Of a stretch of DNA of 57,215 bases, positions 10,109 through 19,531 are shown piece by piece. Origin of the DNA: Ciborinia camelliae (lineage: Eukaryota > Ascomycota > Leotiomycetes > Helotiales > Sclerotiniaceae); assembly GCA_025890175.1 (NCBI GenBank), contig JANPYM010000019.1, forward strand, positions 346,923 to 404,137. The letters are read 5' to 3'. The stretch's first letter is position 1, and each line of letters starts with the position of its first letter. A program made the translations under genes and the position numbers. The notes under the pieces were generated by a model. That model made no database searches, was not told the origin of the DNA, and saw only the letters and a program-made list of their open reading frames with translations.

Positions 10109-10594
10109 TTCCAAAAAATAAATGCAAATGCAATTAATAATAATATTATTATTAAATTCCAAAAAATAAATGCAAATGCAATATAAAATAAATATTATTA
10201 TTAATTAAAAATAAATAAATGCAAATGCAATATTAAATAAATATTATATTATTGTTAATTAAATAAAAGAAATCTATATAATAAATTTATACAATTCAAT
10301 TTATATATCTTTCAATAAATATATATTAATATTGTATATATTATTATTTAATTCCAAAAAATAAATGCAAATGCAATTAATAATAATATTATTATTAAAT
10401 TCCAAAAAATAAATGCAAATGCAATATAAAATAAATATTATTATTAATTAAAAATAAATAAATGCAAATGCAATATTAAATAAATATTATATTATTGTTA
10501 ATTAAATAAAAGAAATCTATATAATAAATTTATACAATTCAATTTATATATCTTTCAATAAATATATATTAATATTGTATATATTATTATTTAA
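10109..10594. repeat. Exact 243-bp tandem duplication within element X
   Basis: The segments 10109-10351 and 10352-10594 read identically over 243 bp, each holding three ATGCAAATGCAAT units followed by a unique AT-rich tail that ends ATTATTATTTAA. Complete identity in this otherwise decayed DNA points to a recent duplication (or an assembly artefact). Confidence 0.85.
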
Positions 10595-10863
10595 TTTTAA
10601 ATATATATAAAATAAAAAACAAATAATAAAAAATAAAAAATAAAAATATATAAAAACAAAAAACGATTAATAATAATTTAACTAAAATTAATTAATTGTA
10701 TTATTAATATTTTTAAAAGGAAATATAAATAAATTATAATTAATATAAATTTATTTATATTAATTCTTAAATTAATAAATAATTAAATATTATATAAATC
10801 TAAATAATTATATTAAAAAATCTCTAACATACAACTCATTAATTATGCGAACTCGATGTTGAT
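10595..10863. other. AT-rich spacer
   Basis: No gene or defined repeat end recognised. Confidence 0.4.
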
Positions 10864-10899
10864 TGTATCACGAGGACGACTTGGGAATCTAATGATTTG
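10864..10899 (-). mobile_element. LTR-G end fragment fused to COP copy B
   Basis: The 36 bases starting TATCACGAGGACGACTTGGG are the reverse complement of the 3' end of LTR-G (compare 42926-42961). They run directly into a COP LTR end (GGGGTAGAATTATAATAAAT). Neither element is complete here, so this is a recombination or deletion junction. Confidence 0.65.
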
Positions 10900-13800
10900 G
10901 AAGCTATGGGGTAGAATTATAATAAATATGGTATAGTGATATAATCTTCAATATTTTTTTATGATTTATAATTATCGAATTATATTTTAGATTTTATTAA
11001 TTTTTATAATAATTTTAGTTATGATATTTATTTTTTAATAAAGTTTAATTATTTTGTATTATATGATATAATTATATTGTAATACAAAAATATTTAAAAA
11101 TATTTTTTTTAAATGTAATTATTTCTTTTTTATATCTAAATTTATTTTTGTATAGTGAGTAAAAAAGTTGGCTAAAGTTAATTACTTAATTAGAATATTT
11201 ATGGTTTGATTAGTATTAACTATCCAAAACATTTTGAGTTTGTTTTTATTTATTATATTATCTTTGATATAATATCATCTAATATTAATATATTTGGTTT
11301 TATTATAAAACTTATTTTTTTTTTTAATTTAATTAATATTGCTTTTATTATTTATAAATAATATTGAAATAAATAGTTTTATTTTTATATATTTTTTTAA
11401 ATTTATAATTAGCTTTTTTATTTATATAAATCTTTTAATATTTTTATTTATAATAATTATTTTTATTTATAATAATTATTTTTATTTATAATAATTATTT
11501 TTGTTTTTATAATATTTTAAAAAATAAACTTTTGTTTAATGAATAATTAAATAAGTATTTTTTTATAATATATAAATTTTTAATATTATTTTAAGTTTTA
11601 TATTAAATTAATATAAATTATATATTTTAAAAGAAATTGTTATAAATAATCAAAATATAAAATTTTGATAAAAAAGGTTTTTATAATATATTAAAATAAA
11701 TACTTTATAAATATAAAATATTATATTCTAAATAATTATATTATTTTTGTAAATTATTTTATGATAAAAAAAATATTTGATTAAATTATATTTAATAAAT
11801 AAATATAAAAGTTTATTATTTAAAAATAAAAATAAAATTTATTATTAAAAAACAAATTATTAGGATTAGTTTTATATATTATTATATTAAAAAATAAAAA
11901 GGTTTTTTTAATATTGAAAAAATAAATTTCGAATTTTTTTAATATTTTTTTAATATAAATTAAATTATAAATTTTTAAAATATAACGTTTTTATTTTTTT
12001 TCAATTTAAATTTTAAAAAATATTTAAATTAATTTAAAATTTTTATATTTTTTTTTAATTTTCATTTTTTTTTTAATAAAATCGATATTTATATGTTTAC
12101 CAATTAATAATAGATTATTAATGTATAACAAAAGAAAAATCTTTTTTTAATAAAAAAATTTGAATCTATAAATAATAAAATTAATTTAATTTGTTTTTTA
12201 AAATTTATTTGAAAATTATTAGTTTTTTTTTTTAAAAAATTATTTGAAAAATTTTGAAAATATTATTATTTTATAAACTTTTTGATTTAAATTTAATAAT
12301 AAATATTTATATTAAAATGTTTTTTTACATAATATTCTTAAAATTTATTATTTTAATTAATATTTTTATATATATTAATTTTTAAAACTTTGTTTTATTA
12401 AATAATTTAATTATTAAAAAAAAATTTAAATTTTTTTTTATTAAAAATTAGATTTTAGTTAATTTTTTTATTTTATAAAATAATTAAGAAAACAATATTA
12501 TTTGTTTCTTTTTAAAAAAATTTTTTATTTAAAATAATAAATCTTTTTTTTATTTATATTAAATATAAAAGTTTTTAAATTTATATTAAATTGTTTTTTA
12601 ATTGAAACTTTTTTAAATAGAAAATCATATTTATTAAAATTAATATTTATAGTTTTAATAATTTTTTTAAAAAAGAAATTTAAAAATAAATAAATATAAT
12701 ATTTTTTTAATATTTTTAATTAAAATTTTTTTATTAATTTTTTTGAATATTAAAAGTTTTGAATAAATACTTTATAATTGAAAATTCGAAATTTTGAAAA
12801 GTCAAATAATTTATTATAGTATATTTTAAAAAAAATAATTATAAATAAAAATAAATTAATATTATTAAATAAAAATGTATATATAAAAAATTAATTTATT
12901 AATTAAATAATATATTTTATAATAATTTTTTATTAATTAATTTTTAAATTAATTGAAAATAATAAATTTTAGGATTAAATATTAATATTTTATATTTTTT
13001 TTCTGTAATATTATTTATAAAATATTTTTTTTAAAAAAAAATTCGAATTATTAATTAATTTTTTTAATTTTTTTTTAAAAATAAATATTAAACTTTTTTT
13101 TATTATGAATTTATATAATTATAATTTTCAAATTAAATTTTTTTTTAATTATTTAAAACAAATTTAATAATATTAAAATTATAATTATAATCTTTTTTAT
13201 TTAAAATATATTGAATTTAATTAGCCTAAATTGTATTATTAATAATAATAATGAAATATTAATTTTTAATTAAAAAGATTAATTATATTTCAAAAAAATT
13301 ATAATAAATTTAACAAAATTTAATAAATATATAAATAATAATATATTTATTAAAATATTCTTTTATTCGTTTTATAAAATAAAATTTATAAGTTTTTTAT
13401 TTTTTGATTTTAATTTTATTATTAAATTTAAAATCAATTATATATTTTTTAAAATAATTTAATTAATTATAATTTAAATATTTGAAATGTTTATAAATAG
13501 ATTTTACAAATATTTTATTCAAATTTATATTTTTATTATATATAATTAAAATAAATTATTAAAAAATATATAAGTTTTTTAATTTTTTAATGATAAAATA
13601 TAATTAATTAAATTTTTAATATAATATAAAATTGTTTTTAAATATAATTTGATAATTAAAATTTATAAATAAATTAATAAAAATAAATTCAATAAAATCA
13701 AATTTAAATACAAATTATATATTAAACAATATTATTATATTAACTTTAATTTTATTAAAAACAATATTTTTAATAAAAAAATTATTAATAATTTTTATAT

Positions 13801-15048
13801 TTTTAAAAATTAATTAATATTAAATATATTTTAAATTATTAAGTTACTATTTAATAAAATATTAAAAAATATTAAAATTAAATATTTATTTAATTAAATT
13901 ACTTATATATATAATTAAATCAAAATAAATAATATTATTGTATTAATTATTAATAAAATTAATTTTAACATTTTTATCTTTATTTTTATTTTTTTTATTA
14001 ATAAATTCTTTTTTATTATTTTTAATATTTTTTTAAATTTTTATTAAAATATAATAATTTATTTAATAATATTTTATTTTCAAATAAAAACAATATTGAT
14101 TTTTAACAATTTTATTAATATTATTTTCGAAATTATTATTATTTTTATTTTTACCTTAATTATTTTGTTTAAAATTATTATAATTATTATAACCCCGAAA
14201 TTTATTATATCGTTTTTTTTTATTATATTTATATTATAATTCTTAATTATTAACAATATTTCTTATTATTATTATAATTCATCTTTTTATTATTATAAAA
14301 GTAATTATAATATTTTAAAAAAAAAGATTAAAATTAAAAATGAATATTTTGATTTATTGTTATTTAAATAATTTGGGGATTTTAATTAAAAATTATTAAA
14401 AAAAAATTTATTATTAAAAATAATAAAATTATTTAAAAAATTAATAAAATAATTAAATTTTAAAATCAAATTTAATATAATAAAATTATTTTCTAATTTT
14501 TATAATAAATTATAAATATATTAAATTATTTTTTTTTTTAATATTTTTTATATATTAATTATATTAAAATTTTGAATGAAAAATATTAAAATTAAATGAT
14601 ATATATTATTAATATTAAAATTTAAAATTAACAAAATATAATTGTAATATTTTTTATAATTATTAAACAAATTTTTGTTATTTAAAACATTTGATTTCTT
14701 TTTAATGTTTTTTATAATATTTATAATTTTAATAAAAATTAAAATTAAAAAAATTAAATTTTTAAATTTGTTTTAATTATTGTTTTTGAATATAATTATT
14801 TTTTTTTATTTTATAATAATAAAGAAAGGATTGGAAAAGATTGCATTCGAATTTAATATAGTAATGTTAATAAAATGTGATTATATAGGTTTTATAATTT
14901 ATTGAATATATATATTATGTATATAGATTGAAATTATGTATAAAAATTGTAAAGTAGATAAAGAGTATTGTATAATTGGGAAGCTAAATTATATTAGGAG
15001 GTGGGGTAGAACTATAGTGAATATGGTATAGTGATATAATCTTTAATA
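10900..15048 (-). mobile_element. COP copia-like retrotransposon, copy B (nearly complete, RIP-degenerate)
   Basis: On the minus strand: 5' LTR at 14900-15048 (plus-strand end CTTTAATA), internal sequence matching copy D, and a truncated 3' LTR (about 10900-10944) at the LTR-G junction. The outer right flank is ATAAT (15049-15053). The body has no open frame longer than about 60 codons. A 19-20 bp direct repeat (TTTTTATTTATAATAATTAT, about four times) lies at 11445-11505. Copy B preserves the empty sites for the insertions found in copy A. Confidence 0.75.
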
Positions 15049-15475
15049 ATAATAAACAGATTCTTAATAAATATAATTAATTAATTGATCATTTTTTGTT
15101 TTTATATATTTTCATTTTTTATCTTTCATTGCCTTTTCTTTATTTGTATACATATAGAACCAAACACAGTTTATATATACAAGCTTTAAATACAGCCACT
15201 CGGGCCGACCAATAATAGCCCTTGCTTATAACTCGTTCTTATTATTAGCTACGGCTTTTACGATTTTCCTCGTTATTCGTATCGTGTAGCTTGTAAAGCT
15301 TTATAAATTAAAATATTATATTTTAATTGATAAAATATTTTAGAAATATATATGTTAGAGATCTATTCAAAAACAATATTTTGTAATCGAAAATCTTTTG
15401 TAAGCGAAAATCTTTTGTAAGCGAAAATCTTTTGTAAGCGAAAATCTTTTTTAATTGAAAATATTTTTATAAATG
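15049..15475 (+). repeat. LTR-I fragment and a 17-bp tandem array
   Basis: About 15170-15360 belongs to a repeat (LTR-I) also seen at 16732-16841 plus 17367-17455 and inverted at about 40228-40610; shared marks are AGCTTTAAATACAGCCACT and TATATATGTTAGAGA. It is followed at 15375-15450 by four units of about 17 bp (TTTTGTAAGCGAAAATC), ending next to the COP LTR at 15476. No gene. Confidence 0.6.
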
Positions 15476-15685
15476 TGTTGAAGATCGTATTACTATACTA
15501 TATTCACTATAATAGTATAGATAACCGAGATCATCAAGGTTTATTTTATTTCTTAATGTAGCTTAGCTTCTTTAACTATACAATACCCTTTAGCTACTTT
15601 ATAGTTCCTATATATAACTTTAGTTAATATATAATACAATATATTATTTATTTAGTAGCTTATAAAGTTTGTATAGTTATATTTT

Positions 15686-15846
15686 TGTTGAAGATCATAT
15701 CACTATACCATATTCATTATAGTATAACCGAGATCTACCCTACCTCCTAAAGTAGTCTAGCTTTTTATTGTATAATACTTTTTATCTATTTTACAATTCC
15801 TATATATAGCTTTAGTTTACATATACAATATATTATATGTTCAATA
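15686..15846 (+). mobile_element. Solo COP LTR nested in copy C
   Basis: TGTTGAAGATCATATCAC to ATGTTCAATA, 161 bp, with ATTTT on both sides (15681-15685 and 15847-15851). It interrupts copy C shortly after that copy's own 5' LTR, so it inserted later. Confidence 0.88.
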
Positions 15847-16339
15847 ATTTTATTAATAATTTTATTAAGCTTAAATATGATTTTTTTCGATTTTTTCTTT
15901 ATTATTACAAAATAAGAAAAGGTAATTATATTCAAAAAGGTAATAATTGGGGCGAATTTAAAGATTTGGTTTTTTTGATATTAATTTTTGTTAAAACTAC
16001 TAGTATTATTATCGTTGAAAATATCGAAAAAAAATTAAATATTTTAAATAATAAATATAATAATTATGAAAAACATTATAATTATATTTTATATCAATTT
16101 TAAATTTTAATATTAATAATATATATTGTTTAATTTTAATACTTTTCGTTCAGAATTTTAATATTATTAGTATATAAAAAGTATTAAAAGAAAATAATAA
16201 TTTAATATATTTTTAATTTATTATAAAAATTAAAAAACAATTTTATTATATCAAATTCGATTTTAAAATTTAAACATTTTATTAATTTTTTAAATAACTT
16301 TTTTATTTTTAATAATAAACCTTTTTTAATATTTAAATT

Positions 16340-16666
16340 TGTTGGAAATGTATATAATGCTAAGCAAAATGGCTTAGTACAACTTTTTACAACAGGTTAT
16401 AAGCCCGGTTAGCGTAGTGGTAAAGTGTACAGTTCTTGTAGCTTATTGCATATATAATTGAAAGCTTTTTATTGAATTTATATTTAAATTTACTTTTTTA
16501 AATAAATCGCAAGTAGATAAGCAACTTATCAGGTAGAATTGAAACTATAGGCTTAATCCAGAACGTGCCAGATTTTAGCTTGGATTCTATATATGTTTAA
16601 TATAGGGGGAGTATTGGAAATGTATATAATACTAAATAAAATGGTTTAGTATAACTATTTTCCACA
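16340..16666 (+). mobile_element. TRIM1: miniature LTR element, 327 bp
   Basis: Two 55-bp direct terminal repeats (16340-16394, TGTTGGAAATGTATATAATG to TTTACAACA; and 16612-16666, the same with RIP-type changes, ending TTTTCCACA) flank 217 bp. AAATT is duplicated on both sides (16335-16339 and 16667-16671). Directly after the left repeat is GGTTATAAGCCCGG (16395-16408), matching the copia-type half-tRNA priming site. Directly before the right repeat is the purine tract GGGGGAG (16605-16611). The interior also shows an A-box-like GGTTAGCGTAGTGGTAAAG (16407-16425). It has no coding capacity, so it depends on proteins from another element. COP copy D has the empty site near 20046. Confidence 0.88.
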
Positions 16667-16731
16667 AAATTATTAATAATAAAAAAGTTTTTTAATAACT
16701 TTTAATTAAAATTTTTAAATTATTTAAATAA

Positions 16732-17450
16732 CGAGCTTTGAATACGGCCCTTCACGACCTCCCTCGCAGCTCGTGCTGCGCAGCTTGTAGAGCCCTATAA
16801 ACCAATTAAAACATTTCTGAAATCTAATGTTCCCGTATAGATGTTACGTGGCTGGGTAGCATCAACCTATACTATATATAGTATGTTAGCTTCTAGATAC
16901 TAATCTAGAATTATATTTTTTATAGGTTAGTTGGCGTAATAATAAAACTAACGATTTTATATTGTCATAAAATTCTAAGTTAAAATTATAGGTTTTGTTT
17001 TAAAATCTAACTTGATTGGGTTAGGCAAAGGTAGTAGTTTGTCTAATAATATTAATTGTATTAATCTTTTAACTAATACAATTGGTAATAATTAGAATAC
17101 AGATAAATCATATCGGATTTAATTAGATAATCGAAGTGCATCAAAGGAATTATTGCTGTTGTATTTTAATTAGCTATATAATTAACTATATATATATAGC
17201 TTAAGGACCAAGCTTTTTTTGACCAAAAAATAGTATTACATAGCTAAATAACATTAATTTATATCATATATAGTATATTAGCTTTTAAATACTAATCTAG
17301 AATTGTACCTTTTATAGATCAATTGGCGTAGTGATAAAGCTAACGACTTCATATCGTCACAATAGATCTTTATGTATTTTTTTTCAGCTAATCCGCATCA
17401 GTCAGTTCCAGGGCTTATATAATCAATTCAGTGTTTTAAAATATGTATAT
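16732..17450 (+). mobile_element. LTR-I copy split by TRIM2
   Basis: COP copy C is interrupted between 16731 and about 17450. The outer pieces (16732-16841, with GAATACGGCCCTTCACGACC, and 17367-17450) resemble the repeats at 15170-15360 and 40228-40610. TRIM2 sits in the middle. The exact ends of LTR-I are not settled. Confidence 0.5.
16842..17361 (+). mobile_element. TRIM2: miniature LTR element, 520 bp, LTRs with a tRNA-half-like 3' end
   Basis: Two LTRs of exactly 128 bp (16842-16969, TGTTACGTGGCTGGGTAGC to TGTCATA; 17234-17361, TATTACATAGC to CGTCACA) flank 264 bp of non-coding DNA. ATAGA is duplicated on both sides (16837-16841 and 17362-17366). Each LTR ends with an A-box-like run (AATTGGCGTAGTGATAAAGC, 17321-17340) and an anticodon-arm-like hairpin (ACGACTTCATATCGT). 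A clean solo copy lies at 8525-8653. No ORF. The two LTRs differ mostly by C/T and G/A changes, as RIP would cause. Confidence 0.88.
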
Positions 17451-17591
17451 TAGAGATAATAAATTAAGATGTTTATTTTAAATTCCGATTTTTCTTTTTA
17501 AAACGTTATAGTTACTTTCGCTTTAATAAAGAAATTAATTATAACAATAATGGTGAATATTATTAATAATTGAAAATTATAGTATAAATAT

Positions 17592-17749
17592 TGTTGAAGA
17601 TCATATCACTATACCATATTCACTATAGTATCACCATGGTCTACCCCACCTCCAAAGTAGCTTAGCTTCTTCTTATTGTAAAGTACCCTCTACCTACTTT
17701 ACAGTTCCTGTACATAGCTTTAGTCTATACACAATATATATACTATATG
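17592..17749 (+). mobile_element. COP solo LTR, 3' end interrupted
   Basis: It begins TGTTGAAGATCATATCAC after AATAT and keeps the clean, barely mutated LTR sequence (CTACCCCACCTCC, CCCTCTACCTACTTTACAG). It breaks off at ATACTATATG, where the GGTACC-rich block starts. The LTR 3' end is missing, so either that block inserted here or a deletion joined the two. Confidence 0.7.
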
Positions 17750-18300
17750 CCTTCCTGGAACATGGGGGCCATAAATACGGTTCCCCTATGGTTCCCGCAC
17801 GGTTTCAGTATCCCAGATACAATATTTCAATGGGATACCGTGTTCGGTATATATTCGATTTAGAATATAATATTAATATTTTATAATAATATTGAAATCG
17901 TATTTGAACGATTTTAAAAGAATATTTATATTTATTGAACATGTAGTGCGTTGTATTGTGTGTAGACTAAAGCTATGTACAGGAGCTGTGAAGTAGGTAG
18001 AGGGTACTGTACAATAGAGGAAGCTAAGCTACTTTAGGTAGTGGGGTAGATCTAGGTGATATAGTGAATATGATCTTCAACAATTATAATTACAAGGGTT
18101 TAAAACTTTTGGTACAGTTCGAGTACGGTTCCGGTGTCGTTCAGAATCCTGGTACCGTTTAGAATTCTGGTACCGTTCAAAATCCTGGTACCGTTCAAAA
18201 TTTTGGTACCGTACCGGGATTTAGGTACAGGCCGGACACTGTATTCGACAGGGGTACGGTACAGGTACTGTACAGGGATTCTACATATGTCTGTAAGGTA
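17750..18300 (+). repeat. GGTACC-rich block with four 18-bp tandem units
   Basis: DNA of clearly higher GC than its surroundings, interrupted by a COP LTR (17933-18082). At about 18145-18217 there are four units of 18 bp (GTTCAGAATCCTGGTACC and close variants), followed by more GGTAC-containing palindromes (GGTACCGTACC, GGTACGGTACAGGTACTGTAC). In one frame the units would read (PFRILV)n, but the frame has no gene context. The left part (17750-17870, GGGGCCATAAATACGGTTCC) matches nothing else in the window. Probably part of an unrecognised transposon or a regulatory satellite. Confidence 0.5.
17933..18082 (-). mobile_element. Solo COP LTR (inverted)
   Basis: Plus-strand ends TATTGAACATGTAG and GATCTTCAACA, 150 bp, hardly mutated. 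Flanks are ATATT (left) and ATTAT (right), similar but not identical, so the target duplication is uncertain. Confidence 0.75.
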
Positions 18301-18485
18301 TTTTTTTATAAAAATAAAATTTAATTATATTAGATTTTATTTTTTTATTAATTTATTAATAAATTATTATTGAAACAATTTAATATTACAATATATAATA
18401 TTTTCATTTTATTTATTGTATTATTAATTATTAAATGGGTTGTAAAAAAATTAAAAAAATTTAAAATTAAATTTTAATTTATATT

Positions 18486-18794
18486 TATTAAAGATTATAT
18501 TACTAGTATCTTACATTCATTATGGTATGGAGGACCCTGGTCTATTAGTATAGCTTAGCTTTCTTTTTATTCTATAGTACCTACTCTATAGTTTCTGTAT
18601 ATAACTTTAATATATATACATAATATATATACATAATATATATACATAATATATATACATAATATATATACATAATATATATACATAATATATATACATA
18701 ATATATATACATAATATATATACATAATATATATACATAATATATATACATAATATATATACATAATATATATACATAATATATATATTCGATA
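18486..18794 (+). mobile_element. COP LTR variant with an internal 13-bp satellite
   Basis: The block starts TATTAAAGATTATATTAC (a RIP-changed TGTTGAAGATC), keeps the LTR core (TATAGCTTAGCTTTC) and ends ATATTCGATA. Between 18603 and 18787 the LTR's short TATATACACAATATA stretch has expanded into about 14 units of TATATATACATAA (13 bp). Flanks do not match. The open frame on the minus strand here only translates the satellite. Confidence 0.65.
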
Positions 18795-19375
18795 CTTTTA
18801 ATATTTTTAATTAAAATCTTTTTATTGGTTTTTTTAAATATTAAAAGTTTTAAACAGATGCTCTATAATTGAAAACTCGAAATTTTAAGAAATCAAATAA
18901 TTTGTTATAATATATTTCGAAAAAAATAAATCAATATTACTAAATAAATATATATATATAGAAAGTCAATTTATTAATCAAATAATATATTTTATAATAG
19001 CTTTTTATTAATTAATTTTTAGTTTAATTTAAAATAATAAATTTTTAAATTAAATATTGATATTTTAAATTTTTCTTTTTATAATATTATTTATAAAATA
19101 TCTTTTAAAATTAATCATTAAAATATTTTTATTATTATTATTATTAACTTATATTAGTTTATATAATTATTATTTTTGAATTAAAACTTTTTTTAATTAT
19201 TTAAAATAAATTTATTAAAATTAAAATTATAATCGTTAAATATACAATGTGTATATATATTATATGTGTGTAGATTAAAATTATGTACAAGAATTATAAA
19301 ATAAATATTGTAGAATAGAAAAAGAGTTAAACTATATTAATATATAAAGTAAACTAAAATTCTTTATATTATAAT
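18795..19375 (-). mobile_element. COP fragment (inverted, degenerate)
   Basis: The sequence from 18795 to about 19235 aligns with COP copy B at 12710-13200 in the same orientation. It is followed at about 19240-19370 by a decayed inverted COP LTR (GTGTAGATTAAAATTATGTA). No ends with target duplications. Confidence 0.5.
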
Positions 19376-19531
19376 TGTTGAAGATCATATCACTATATCA
19401 TATTCACTGTAGTATCATTATAATCTATCTTATTTCTTAAAGTAACTTAACTTTTTATTGTATAATATCTTTTATTTATTTTATAATTTTTATATATAAT
19501 TTTAATTTATATATATATTATATATTTAATA
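19376..19531 (+). repeat. 5' LTR of COP copy D
   Basis: 156 bp, TGTTGAAGATC to TTTAATA. Same length as the 3' LTR. Confidence 0.85.

Larger units (their letters stand above)
15476..17591 (+). mobile_element. COP copia-like retrotransposon, copy C (5' part, several insertions)
   Basis: The 5' LTR is 15476-15657 (TGTTGAAGATCG to TTTAGTA), followed by GCTTATAAAG at the primer-site position. The internal sequence aligns with copy D up to about 20235. It is broken by a solo COP LTR (15686-15846), TRIM1 (16340-16666) and an LTR-I block that itself holds TRIM2 (16732-17450). A frame at 15837-16103 begins inside the nested LTR and gives a peptide with NNWGEFKD, which loosely resembles the start of copia Gag proteins. 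This is weak evidence. The copy ends where another COP LTR begins at 17592. Confidence 0.7.

Noticed and set aside
15375..15450. CRISPR-like array
   Set aside because: Units of about 17 bp follow each other without spacers, in a fungal nuclear context; it is a minisatellite.
15837..16103. 88-codon frame in COP copy C as an intact Gag
   Set aside because: It starts inside a nested solo LTR and the interior is RIP-decayed; only a faint NNWGEF resemblance to copia Gag remains.
16395..16440. A tRNA gene inside TRIM1
   Set aside because: The A-box-like run is suggestive, but no consistent anticodon stem or acceptor stem could be drawn.
17316..17361. A functional tRNA gene
   Set aside because: Only a 5'-half-like part is present; there is no T-arm or B box at the right distance, and it lies within a defined LTR.
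18134..18373. 79-codon frame with repeated PFRILV
   Set aside because: It translates the four 18-bp GGTACC units and has no gene context.
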